This document shows positions 32,837 through 61,271 of a stretch of 64,000 nt of DNA, piece by piece (position 1 is the first letter of the stretch; each line of letters opens with the position of its first letter). Under the pieces are notes generated by a model. That model was not told the DNA's origin, did not search any database, and saw only the letters and a list, made by a program, of their open reading frames with translations. A program made the position numbers and the translations under genes. The stretch lies in the NCBI RefSeq assembly GCF_052857255.1, contig NC_135507.1, positions 76,978,350 to 77,042,349 of the forward strand, written 5' to 3'. The DNA is from Amblyomma americanum. Lineage: Eukaryota; Arthropoda; Arachnida; Ixodida; Ixodidae.

Positions 32837-35800
32837 CTAGAACGGCAGAGTCAGCACAGCCACACGGCCGCGACGTACATCGATAAAGCGGGTGGACCAC
32901 CGCCGAAGGAATTTGTGTTCCTCTAGCGTCACAAGGTCTTCGCATGCTTGCTCTAGCATACGTGCGCGTACACGCTGCAGTAGGGGGTACATGGCCCTCT
33001 GTGGGCGGCCGCGTAAGGCCGCAGCTCCCCTCTGCCGCCATAGGACAAATGCGCCGACGCAAAGTAGCATGCGGACGAATGACTCACGCGATCTTGTGTT
33101 GGAGTTGAGACGAGCCCCAAACATGCGTGACATGAGCCGCCAGAAGATTCTGGCTACTACGCATTCAAACATTGCATGCTCTAATGTTTCCACTAGACCG
33201 CACTGCGGGCAACGGGCGGAGGGTGCCACGCCCCATGCTGCGAGGCGGTCAGCCGTGGGTAAAACCCGCCAGCCTCGCAGCCAGCTAAAGTCGCGCACCT
33301 GCGCAGGGAGAGATGAATGTCTCAGGTCTCGCCACCGCGCCTGCCCGCTCCTTGTCAATTGTTCCGGTGTTGCTTCTCGTACAGCGAGGAGCTCGCAAAC
33401 CCGTGTGGGTGGCGTGGCGAATATCTCCACACCAGGCAGGGCTGTGGTGAGAGACCTGAGGGCTCCGCAGGCTTTCCGGAAAAACAGGGAGGGGGGGGGC
33501 TGCAAGGCTGAGGGGCCGATACTGTGTTCTGAGAAGAAAAGGGGGCGCGATGTTCCGAGAAAGTAGGCAAGGAGCCCCCTTCCCGGGTAGTCCGTATTGT
33601 CGACAAGGTCGCGGATCCCTCGCAAGGCGAGGACACTGCACAATGTGGGTAAATGAGGGAGGCTAAATCCCCCCATTTCTGTAGGAAGTCTGAGCAGAGC
33701 TCGTGCTACTGTCTCAGTCTTACCTGCCCAAAAAAACGAGCCACATAGAGTGGACATGCGTCGCGTGAGGTTACTGGGAGGGTAGGCGACTCTGGCGACG
33801 TAGATTAGGGGGGCGCATACCGATGATCGGATGATAAACGCGCGCTCTGCGAGAGAGAGGCGAAAGCGCGCCGCTACAGTCAAGCGTCTTTCTGCGGTAG
33901 CTCTGAGCTGAGTCCATGTTTCTCGTCCCGCCTCTCCGGACGCGAGAAAGTGAACACCCAATACCTTTACGGCGGAGACCCACTGCACGTCGCACAGCAG
34001 ATCCGATGTGAATGCGCCAAAACGCAGCGCTCTGCTCTTGCCCCTGTTCAGCAGGGCGCCGGACAGCTCGCTGTATTCTTCAAAGAGCCGTAAAAACGCC
34101 GCGTAGCTGTCCTCGTCCCGCAAAAACAGGGACACATCATCGGCGTACGCAGAGACTTTAACCTGGCCTTGGCCAGGCAGGGGGAATCCGCGTACTGATG
34201 GACTGTCGGCTATGCGACGTAGCAATGGGTGGATGCAGAGTACGAAAAGCATGGGTGACAATGGGCATCCCTGCCTAATGCCGCGAGAGATGCAGAAAGG
34301 AGCGCTAATCGCTCCATGTATAATTAAACTGGCTATAAGCCTGGAGTAAAGAAGATTAATTCTTTCGATGAATTCGGAAGGGAAGCCAAAGGCTTCTAGG
34401 ACTCCTAGGAGGTACCGGTGCTCGACACGGTCGAACGCCTTGGCTTGGTCCAACGAGACGAAGCAGCCCGGGATCCCCGCTCTCGAGGTGAACGTGAACA
34501 AGTCACGAGTGAGTGCGAGAGCGGAGAACACCGAGCGGCCCGGCACGCTGCACGTCTGCGCAGGACTGATGAGCGTGGGCAGAGCCGTGCTCAACCTGTT
34601 CGCCAGCAGTGACGCCACGATCTTGTAGTCTGCATTGAGCAGAGTGATCGGGCCCCACGCTTGCGGGTCGGATGGGCACCCGCCAGGCTTCAGGATGAGC
34701 ACGACTCTGCTTTCCCGGAAGGAGTCCGGTCTAGCTCCATCTGTCACAAACTTGTTCACCATGTCGAGCAAGTGACCTCCCAACAACTAATAAAATCGCG
34801 TGTAAAAACTGATCGGGATTCCGTCAGGGCCGGGGGCCGAGGCGGTGTTCATTGCATTTAGCGTGGCGCGGAGCTCGTCCCGCGACGCCGGCGCGCAGAG
34901 GTGAGCCGAAAGCTCCTCCGGGATTACGGGAAGGTCCCGGCAAAACTCGCGGATCGCCTCGCGAAACTCTGGGCCACCCTCCCGTTCGACGCCAGAAGCA
35001 AACAGCTGTGACACGTGGCGTGTGAACACGTCACGAATGTCAGTGGCGCTGCTGCTCCTAGCCCCGTCGTGGAGGACGACCTCTTCTATTAAAGCGGGGG
35101 AGTCCTCGTTAAGGGTGCCCGCGCGTACTTGGCGCAAGACCAAGGGGTCTGCTATGGGCCTGCCCTGGGTGAAAGCTTGGCTCGCCGCACGGGACGACTG
35201 CCGCAGCAGCGTCCCGTACCGCGCCTTTAGCAGGTTTAAATAGTCCTTCATAGCGAAAGGGAGCGGCGCGCCTCTTTTTACTATACGAATGCGCGTCAGC
35301 GTCTCATTTAGTTCACGCGTGATACGTGATCTTCGTAGGCGGCCCTCTCCGATGAGGAGGGAGCGCCACTCGGCTTTCCGCTCATCCCAGGGCACGGGTA
35401 AATCATTACGCGCGCCAGGGGCACTCAGCGCACGTTTTAACGAAGCGACGCTCGACGCGTCTGTCAGTATGCTGGAGTCCATTCGCCACGTGTCCACACG
35501 TGGGGCGCACCCGCCGAAGTCCAGCACTACTGACAGTGGTCGATGGTCAGAAATGCGCGGAGTGCCCCTGGGGAAGTCGAGCACACTACAAGATGTAACG
35601 AAGCGCGCAAGCTCGGGGGGGAGGAGAAACTTATCTAGTCTGCTGGTGGACTGTCCTCTTTCCCAGGTAGGCCCGAAGGTGTTGCCGTGCTGGGACACCC
35701 ATGCATCAGATAAATGAAACTGGACGCAGAGGTCCCGTAGTGACCGTGCTCCGGCGTAGGGCCGACCTTGCCCGGGGCCGTGCACATCTCGCGAGGGGTC

Positions 35801-36295
35801 AAGTACACAGTTGAAGTCGCCCACCATGAAAGTGGGGTACGTATCGAGGAGAAAAGAATCCAGCGATTCAAAAAACTGCGAAGAATCGCTCCGTCGCGCC
35901 GGCGCGTAAACCACCAACGCCCTGACACGTCTGCCGTTTAGCGCGAAATCGACGGCCAGTGTGCGGCCGTCGATCCCGTACGTGCAGTGCGCGCCCGAGC
36001 GCAGGGAGCTGTTCAGAAATACTACACCGACACCGCACGAAGCGGCGTCAGTGAGTGAGAAGAACGCGGGCGCGAGGAAGCGATCCTTAAAGTTTGTGGC
36101 ATCACGTGGGTCACGGAAATTACATTCTTGGAGGAACAGAATGTCGACGCCCTGCGCGCGGGCGAAGTGCATCACCTCCGTCTGTTTGTCTAGTGATCGA
36201 AATCCCTGAACATTCAGGGAGAGGAGATGCACGGCCGCCATTGCGAATAAACAGGCCGCCGACATTCTGTTTACAATTCTAGATTTCTCCGCCAT
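32837..36295 (-). pseudogene. L1/Tx1 ORF2: endonuclease and reverse transcriptase, one stop codon
   Basis: APE-type endonuclease at the start (LLSLNVQGFRS; FLQECNF with the catalytic Glu; VGDFNCVLD; ISDHRPL), then RT: NADYKIVASLLANRL, GCFVSLDQAKAFDRVEH, RGIRQGCPLSPMLF and VSAYADDVSLFL with the YADD site, then a C-terminal CxxC...H..C knuckle (CPQCGLVETLEHAMFEC). The QGCPLSP form is typical of L1/Tx1 RTs. A single TAG at 34789-34787 interrupts an otherwise continuous frame of about 1,150 codons just before the RT. The frame is the same on both sides, so this is one nonsense mutation in a young copy. Confidence 0.85.
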
Positions 36296-37767
36296 TGGCG
36301 GAGTTGTTCACTCGCGCGACCTTTTTCGGTTTTGACCGAGAGGCCCCTTCAGGAGTGGCATCGGAGTCTTTGGCCGGTGACAGTGCGTGCTTGCCGGTTG
36401 ACCCTTTGTTGGAGTGCGGGTCGGTGGAGTCTCTTACCGAGTCATGCTGGGCGGTGTCGGTAGGCAGTGGCGCACCCAGGGCGTGGTCCTTGGGTTCCAG
36501 GGTGGCTTCGTCAGGGGTGTCCTGTGGCGACCGGCGCCGACGTCGTCGTCGAGACGCACGTACTGCGTTCGCCGAGCCGGGTCGTGGGAGCTGTTCGCAG
36601 CGGAGGTCCCCTGTCAGGCGGAGTGTCGCCTGGCGTGAGGTTGCTGCATCATTCTCCTCCGCCGAATCGCACGAGTCACTATCGCTAGACGATCCCGAGG
36701 TGAAGAGCGGCGGGAGGTCGCTGTTCGGGGGGAACATGAGAGACTCGGTCGAGTCTCCGGTGTCTGCCGACTGCTCTCCCGATGGTGCGGTAGGCTCCGG
36801 CTCGGGCTGGCTCGCGGCAGCGTGGTCTGCTTCTGTAACAGGCGTGTCGGTGTCATGGCTCGATGCGGGCACTGCGACCTCCTTCGGGTGTCGAAGCGAG
36901 ACCAGGGTTCTCGGGCTGTGGCGCCGCTGGCAGGTCGGGTTTCTTTGGAGCGTTGCCGGAGGCAGCAGCCGCTGCGTAGGAGCGCGGGCGAAGGCAGTCG
37001 GCCGTCGCGTGTCTCCCGGAGCAGCGTCGGCAGCTCGCCTCGCACCCAACCGTGTCGTGTCCGAAGACGTCGCAGCGGGCGCATCGCACCGTCCGGCAGG
37101 CCGCGCCCACGTGTCCGTCCTGGCCGCAGCGGGAGCACACTTTCCGCACTCCCCGGTAGTCGAACATAACTCGGTGCCCCTGCACTGTCATGAAGTTTGG
37201 AACGGCCTGCTTCATCTCCATCTTGATGAGGCGTTGGCCGTTTCCTACGTGACGGCGTCCCTTGAGCGACGGGTGGCTGATTTCCAGGACTCTCCCGTAG
37301 GCGCTCAGTGCTGTAGCTAGTGCAGCGTCCCCGACGAAGAGCGGCACTCGGAACGCCGTCACGACGACCACGGACGGGCCGACGCAGGCGACAGGCACAG
37401 AGGTGCCATTCACGGTGAAGGCGCCCTCCGCTAGCAGCTTTTGCGCCGCCGCGGCCGAGGTCACGGCGACACAGAACTTGAATCCTCCTTGATGCTGGAG
37501 GCTTTCCAACCCTTTGGGGCCGATTACTTCTTCCAGGCCATCGGCGACGTCGTCGGCCGTTGCGTCAGCGCCGAGCACGAACAGGAAACAGTGCGCCTTA
37601 GGTGGAGGCGCACGGAACTCCGGGACAGCAGCAGGACCGGCAGGGGGCATGATGGCAGCTCGGGCAGCGCCAGTCAGCTCCGCTGGGTCAGGAAACGGCA
37701 CCCGGGCGGCCGGCGGGCAGCACGGCGCCGGGTCGGCGATCCCTAAGGTGGCCGACAATCGCAGCAC
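36279..37767 (-). pseudogene. L1/Tx1 ORF1: CCHC nucleic-acid-binding protein, frameshifted
   Basis: The frame from 37767 encodes an RRM-like N-terminus and then three Cys/His knuckles (CSRCGQDGHVGAAC, CARCDVFGHDTVGC, CRRCSGRHATADC), and ends early at 36853. A second frame over 37049-36279 continues with an acidic Ser-rich tail and a basic end (RSKPKKVARVNN) and stops at 36279. One indel in the 36.85-36.95 kb region would explain the break. ORF1 ends 17 bp inside ORF2 (ATGGCGGAGAAATCTAG serves both). Confidence 0.7.
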
Positions 37768-38620
37768 TGCGCAGGTTCCTGTCCAGATCGTACGGCGGGT
37801 GCCTCAACGTTCTTCCCAGGAACCAGCACGGACACTACGAAAGGCTGGTGGGTTTCGCTTCTACCAAGACATGATCTTAGCCGATAAGAGGCCGAGTGAA
37901 TCGGGAGCTGGCGAACACACGCCAGATCGCTGCTTAAATAGGGTCCGCTGTCCCCAGGTCCCTAGTTGGGGAATCTAGTTCATTAAAAAGGCGTCGAATC
38001 ACTGTGATGTAGATCACGTGTCCAGTCTTCCGGGTCCGCCCCCAGCCACACACTCTTGCCACTTCTGGCAGATTAGTGTCCGCGCTGTCCAGGTTTCAGT
38101 GATGAATAGCCCGAATGGGGTCCCATTGAGAGCGTCGAAGGTCAGTCACCTGCACTTCACAGCCGTAGCGTGGGGGCGAATGGATCCCACCGCAGTTCGC
38201 AGAAGCTTTCACGTAGAGCGTGGGAAAGCACAGTCTAAGTCGAAGTTGTTTTCGAAGCACGAGGATTCCGGAGACGTTGGCTTAGTTAAACCCGGCCGCA
38301 TTTGTCACGGCTCATTTGCAGTTCCGCCACTCGCCGGCTCCCCCGTCGTCCCCTCCGGGAGAAAAATGTCCCGGGTGGGTCCGGCGTTGAGAACAAAAGA
38401 CAGGTTCACCAAAGCCGTTCTCAGACAGCGGGGAGCCGTTTCACCCTGTAAACAGCAGTGTGTGTGTGTGGGGGGGGGGGGGGGGGGAAGGACCCTTGTA
38501 GACGCCACCACCTGCACTCCTAGCGCTGCAACCACATCGACGGCCCTTTGAAGCCTCGGTAGATTGATGATTCCCAGTGGCTTGAATATTCTTGGAATGT
38601 TGGCGTCTCCAAACGTAACA

Positions 38621-38890
38621 GCGTTTTGAATCGTAGACGCAGGCCACTTTAGCGTAACCTTCGTATTTCTCCGACTCGTGTCTCCGGTCGGTTGAGCCCT
38701 GGGCGATGCTGAGTGTCTTCGTATGAGGCAGGCAGGTGTGGAGGAAGCAGCCCTGGAAGGAGAGGGCGAAAAACGTTCAGGGGCTGCGGGGATGGATCTA
38801 TGCCTTAAACTAGTCTGGGTGATTAGCAATTGTGGAGAGAAGAGGTCGCGGACCTTTTGAGACACGCACTTTGCTATTCGTAGTCAAAGA
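38621..38890 (-). CDS. Candidate further exon of the Polo-like kinase gene
   Basis: A minus-strand frame in the phase needed after exon 5 (phase 1), reachable from acceptors ...GAATAG at about 38887 or ...CCCCGCAG at about 38792. It is rich in Ser, Pro and Arg (PERFSPSPSRAASSTPACL, RRHSASPRAQPTG), like the linker behind Polo kinase domains. The gypsy element begins at its end, and on the far side of the element (27923 and down) the frame continues open for 94 codons toward a poly(A) signal. No polo box is visible. It may equally be non-coding. Confidence 0.35.
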
Positions 38891-40183
38891 AGAAAACGTC
38901 GAAAATATGAACGCTAATAATAGGTGCTAGCACGAAAAAAATTAAAAAAAATGTCAGGAATGAATATCCTTGTAGAACATTCTTCCACGCAATCCATGAG
39001 CTGATGTTTCTGAACAATGAGAGTTGCTTTCCACTGTGTCAAGTACTTAAGAAGTTGTACCCATGCCTGAAAAGCTACATCCATGTATAACTAGTTGCAG
39101 TAGATTGACGGAAATGTTTCTGATATGCAGCTCAGCTGGCCCTATTCGAAACCCGTTAAAATCGTCCTGTAACAGTAATCCATGCTGATAACTCTGCAAA
39201 GCCCGAATCGCAGGATACGAGTAAGGCGCTGCGCGTCTCACAAACCGAAACGAGTGATTACAGGCCGGTTGCACTCACGTTCAGTTACAATACACACTGA
39301 ATGTTGCCCCATGCAGAAACTATTTTTTTCTTGTTGCCATGCACACAGAACCCATTTCGCTTTTTCCATTTCTACGGTAACAGGTATATGTTGTGTCCTT
39401 GCTGGCGTTGATCGTTTTGTGTGCCTGTATTATGCACAGCAGTTTTTCCCAACGTGAATTCTATCACGGACATAGGAGAACGACCCGAAGTTGTGGTCGA
39501 AGATTTTTTTCTTGCGAGCCAAAACCATAAAATATTGTTCAGTGTATAAAAGTTGTTGCATCAGCCTGCAACAAACTCACTTATCATGTGAGAAATTTTC
39601 ATATCAACAGTATTTTATCGCGACCAACCTCGTTTCTGCTAAAGCGAACGAAAAAGCTACATATAATAAATGATACACTCGAATTAGTGCGAGAGCACAT
39701 TTCGTGCTACATGGAAGACGACGATGAGCAGGCAATGCCGACAGGCGGAGCGCTCGCGCTAGGCCAGCTGGGAACAGACGAGGCAACAGACAACGGGCTG
39801 CTTTGCTCGGAGTTGGTACGGGCCGGATCAGTTCTTACGCGCGAAAAGAGAAATTTGTCATTCTGGCAATGATCTCTAGGAAGACACAATGTTTCGTTTC
39901 GTGTTCTTTCGACGCAAAATTTCGTGTTCTCTCCAATTTGCTTCCACGAGAGTAAATAATGATCGATGCGTAAAGTTGCACTTTTACATAGTGTCACGGG
40001 CACGTGGTGACAGCACGCACAGGCCTCCGCTCGTACACGACCTCTGCCGAACATTCCAAAATTATTGTGGCAATAAGCTCGGCCTTTTCGCCGAACGTAA
40101 CTTATAGTGATTTTGCGTTGAAAAAATAAAAACGAACCGTGATTGAAACAGTACAGCACACAGAGATGCAAGACGAAGCGTAC
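38891..40183 (-). other. Intron 5 of the kinase gene; nothing else seen
   Basis: AT-rich sequence with short frames only. Confidence 0.4.
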
Positions 40184-57752
<17,569 letters not shown>

Positions 57753-58669
57753 TGCCGTTTCTGACCGGTGCGGGACGGTTTTGGAAAGGTAGCATCACGT
57801 GCACGAAAATTAGCCACGCTCCTGGTTGGCGCCACTCGACGCAGAGATGCATGCAGTGGCCACACCTAGTCGGGCGTGGCCTTCCTATTGTAGTCTATTG
57901 TATGCTCCCCAGAAGTCCCTTTCCTTATCTGCTTCGGGAATAGTCCTTCCAGACGCCTCAGGTCACCAAGCATGCTGGTCATTTCCGGGGAATGTAGCTT
58001 TTTTTAGGGATCTTACCACACCTTCACCAGAACGTGTTCCAGCAGCAAAGGCTGACTCGTCACAGGGTTCATGATAAGCTAGCATAGGCACTGTGAACAG
58101 CCCGTACTATCTCCGCCAGTGTCAGGTTTCCTCCTAGTCATGAATCACGCTTTCTGCTGTGGAGTTACAACAGAAAATTGCGTGCCCGAATATTAGTTAA
58201 TTGTTTTCCAGGCAGGTGTCGGCGTTTGGAGACGACGAAATTTATTTATTATTAATTTCGCTTGGGTAAGTTTGTTCACAGCTTGAAAAGTACGTTCTTG
58301 CGTCGTATGTGTTTCGTCCTTTATCTTATTACGCAAGTACGTAGTTTTCAAAATTTTTTCTGACCACGTGTTTTCGTGCGGTGTCTGAGCCTTTACATAT
58401 TCTAGAAATGTTTCTATTAGCAATAATCACGTAGTGCTAGACTGTAAAGCAAAAGCAGGTTACATGCTGAGACTGAAGTATTCCTTTCAGGTGTTCGGTC
58501 CTGAACTTAACAGGGTAGACTGAAAATTCTACACTAGAACCGTGGGTGGATGCCCTGGTATAGGCACCCTGCACCCGCCAGGCACCGCCACCGTCGACGC
58601 TGCGTTCAGCGCCCCTCGCGGCCAGTTCCTCATCCCTGTCAGGAAGGCTCGCCTCGCGACTTCGAAGGG
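57753..58669. other. Spacer between kinase exon 1 and the nuclease gene
   Basis: The right side of kinase exon 1 must contain that gene's promoter. The left end of the ISL2EU-type element probably also lies here, but no terminal repeat was found. An open frame of 76 codons at 58423-58193 (minus) is unidentified. Confidence 0.35.
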
Positions 58670-61151
58670 ATGGCGTCTGCCAGCGGCGTGCCGCTTATTG
58701 TAGAGGCGGGATTTCGCGCTATTCACGATGCGGAAAAATTCTTTAGAGGAGCAAACATCAAGAAAGGCACGAAGCTTTTTGAAGCAGGACACGTACACAA
58801 CGTGAAAGAGGTGGTGTCGTGCGACGGGAGCGAAGTAGCAGCCCGGTGCATTGCGCAGACGAGCATCACTGCGCCACCGAAAACCATCAAATTAACGGTA
58901 AGAAATATTTCAATCTAATGTCTGTTAGCGCTGCGATCTTACTTTATTTTTTTTATGTAGCTATCTTCCAGTAGACAGCTTGTTGCCGCGATCTGCAGTT
59001 GCAAGGCAGGCGTCGCAGGCAAATGCAAACACGCTGCTGCCGTTGCCGTGTATTTGGAGCAGTGTGAAACGCTCTCTAAAACGAGCCAACCGCAAGCCTG
59101 GGGTGTTCCTACATTTAAGAAGGTTTACCCTAAACTTTCGAAGACGGCCAAGCGGCATAACATTGAAGGTAACTAGAAAACTCCAGTTTTTGAGCGAACG
59201 GCGCAAACCTGACTTGATAACATTCTCGTTTGCAGCACCTTCGGTTTTCGATATGAAATTCCCTGTTGAAACTATCCCTTGAAATTATCTGCCGTGTAAT
59301 CTGCCGCTCATATTTTTTTCATTTTTTCAGCAACTGCTAGGTCGTTATCGCTGCAACACGTGCGTCAATATTTTGGGGATATCAAATGTCCAATAAACGA
59401 GCTTTTACAAGCAGAAGAGGATGAAAGCTGTGGTGAAGCGCCTGTGCGCACTGAAACTCCTGCCGGCAACGTAAAACTTTTTGACTGGGATTGTTCAGAA
59501 AAGGAGTACCCCAGCTACTTCATGCAGGATTCTTGCGGAAAGCTTGTGCTAAAAAAGCGGAATTTCACTGCAAGGTTTGTTTAACTTCTACACAGTTAGG
59601 ACAAGTGCCCTGATTCTTCGACATTAGGATATGTGATTACTGTACTAAATTATCACCCAGTCTTTCAGATGTGGAGGCAAAGATTTATGAGGAACATGTT
59701 GCTGTTGCCCCTGAACACGTGCCTTCACTGTCCAAAAAGACGCTGGACGACAAGGCGCAGTGGAAGCGAGCTAGGATTCCGCGCATAACTGGAACAAAGG
59801 TAAGCGATTCTTTGCTGGGCAAAATTTGGGCTTCCTCAGGTGTGAGCTCGGACGAGTTGCGAAGTCAATGACCGGAAATCGCAGGTGCAAGAAGAGGGAA
59901 GGGTTCCCAGAGATCCATTAGCATTCCTCGGCGTCTGTTGAATGTGCCATGAGTTAAAAACCTGTCTAGGAGGTAATGCAAGAGTCAAGCAAACGCCTTC
60001 CGCACGGGTTTGACCATTGTTAGACCAGAAACCGCGCGCGCGTGTTGGCCGTCGCGAAGGGTGGGCCCCGCAGTGGCACAGTCCTTGGAATGGCAGCTGC
60101 GGAGCCGAACGAGCTCCGCCGAGGGCCTTAAATTCCAAGTAAAACCCGCCGGCCACCAATGGTGGAAAAAAAACCACCAAAAAAAAAGGGGGGATTCGGA
60201 GGACTCACTACGAAATAAAAGAACTTTCGCATACCAGAGTAAAAGGTTGGAAATAGCAGTTCGCTGTGAGCAAACAAAATTGTGATAATGTGAGTATACT
60301 TGCCCTTGGCGCAGAAATATCGTTTTGGCTGCAAAATATTTATTCTAAGCTCTAATTTTCTTTTGCTGTTTCAAGCCAGACAATTAGAACGAATTATTCC
60401 TCTTTACCGAGCGTATCATACAACTCCGTGTAAAAACGTCTACATTTAATGAACCCTGCAAAATTTATGAAGTGCGCTATTTGCTTTCTTTTCAGGCCTA
60501 CAGAGTACTTTGCCGTCGGCCAGAAAATATTGACAGAAGAGCGAGGTCCCTCATTTTCGAGCAAGACTTCGGAGGGCCAACCGTGCGATACGGCATCGCG
60601 ATGGAGCCCAAAGCCCGCCGAGCATTTGAGAATGAACACGGCGTTGAAGTTTCATTGTTCGGCCTGGTTGTTTCACGCAAGGAGTCGTGGTTAGCGTGCT
60701 CTCCGGACGGAATCTTTCTGTAAGTATATAATAATTTTTGTACAAGATATCACCTTTTTGCTATTTTGCCAGAACATCAATAACTTCCATTGCTGCATTT
60801 GATTATTCTGTTCTGAAATGCAGGACGCACGAGAACGAGGCTGTGCTTTTGGAGATAAAGTGCCCCTTCAGTCGCAGAGGTCAGACGCTGACAACAGATC
60901 CACTTTTGCCATATTTGCAAAAGAACGATGCTCTGGAGCTGCGAAAAAAGCACACTTACTACGCTCAAATACAGATCTCCCTGTACGCCCTGGAGCTTCA
61001 ACAGTGCTGGTTTTACGTCTACACGGAAGCTGATTCCCTGACGATTAAAATTTCCCGGGATGAAGAATACCTCGTCGAAGCGATTCCGGTGCTCTGGGAG
61101 TTTTACTTCACAAAGTACCTGACATGCTTGAAAGAATACTACAACACGTAA
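58670..61151 (+). CDS. SWIM zinc-finger, YqaJ-type nuclease (ISL2EU second protein)
   Basis: Exons 58670-58897, 58961-59168, 59331-59574, 59661-59799, 60496-60719 and 60824-61151 join through GT-AG introns in agreeing phases to 456 codons. The SWIM zinc finger is in exon 2 (CSCKAGVAGKCKHAAAV: CxC...CxH). The YqaJ domain, a lambda-exonuclease-like fold, occupies the last ~200 residues: RARSLIFEQDFGGPTVRYG, AMEPKARRAFE (catalytic Glu), GLVVSRKESWLACSPDGIF (catalytic Asp) and VLLEIKCPF (E-x-K), then QIQISLYAL and a final WEF block. The start ATG at 58670 follows a GC-rich leader; an in-frame upstream start at 58550 is possible. Such nucleases digest or trim DNA ends, and a role in transposition is inferred. 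No stop or frameshift. Confidence 0.82.
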
Positions 61152-61271
61152 TGGTGCAGTAATCCTTTCATGAAATACACTCAGTTTTTTCATGATTTGT
61201 TTATTTACCAAATAGTCAAAAACAGAGCTGTGCAATATGTACATACCGAGAAGTGTAATAAACAGAGTGTC

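Larger units (their letters stand above)
32538..37885 (-). mobile_element. L1/Tx1-type LINE inserted in the gypsy LTR
   Basis: A nearly full-length two-ORF LINE on the minus strand, about 5.35 kb. Short 5' UTR (37885-37768), ORF1 (37767-36279), ORF2 (36295-32837) and a 3' UTR of about 300 bp ending in AATAAACTTCTCTTAATGG with no poly(A). Its GC-rich codons contrast with the AT-richer CR1-type elements in the window. Confidence 0.8.
27928..38620 (-). mobile_element. Ty3/gypsy LTR element, deleted inside, 5' LTR split by a LINE
   Basis: Minus-strand element bounded by two copies of a TGTTA...TAACA LTR. GCGT flanks it on both sides (27924-27927 and 38621-38624), a 4-bp target duplication. The internal part (28778-32390) carries a gag-like ORF and the end of RT plus RNase H; protease, most of the RT palm and integrase are missing, so it cannot move alone. 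30010-30640 and 28778-29255 contain no recognisable coding sequence. The 5' (right) LTR contains a 5.3-kb L1/Tx1-type LINE. Confidence 0.8.
32391..38620 (-). repeat. Gypsy 5' LTR, interrupted at 32538-37885
   Basis: LTR homology to 27928-28777 covers 32391-32537 and about 37890-38620. The insertion point lies after GGGTTTATTTA; about 20 bp of LTR present in the other copy at this point is missing here. Other differences from the left LTR: a 40-bp longer segment near 38165-38230, and TG repeats plus 18 G (38460-38487) in place of a plain G-run. Confidence 0.8.

Noticed and set aside
32892..33566. 224-codon plus-strand open frame
   Set aside because: Antisense shadow of the L1/Tx1 RT.
36295..37320. 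341-codon plus-strand open frame
   Set aside because: Antisense shadow of the L1/Tx1 ORF1 in GC-rich sequence.
58193..58423. 76-codon minus-strand open frame with plausible composition
   Set aside because: No recognisable domain, no splice context, not enough to call a gene.
59226..59280. Possible extra exon of the YqaJ gene after acceptor TTTGCAG at 59235
   Set aside because: It reaches a stop after 15 codons, while skipping it joins exon 2 to 59331 in the right phase and keeps the frame.
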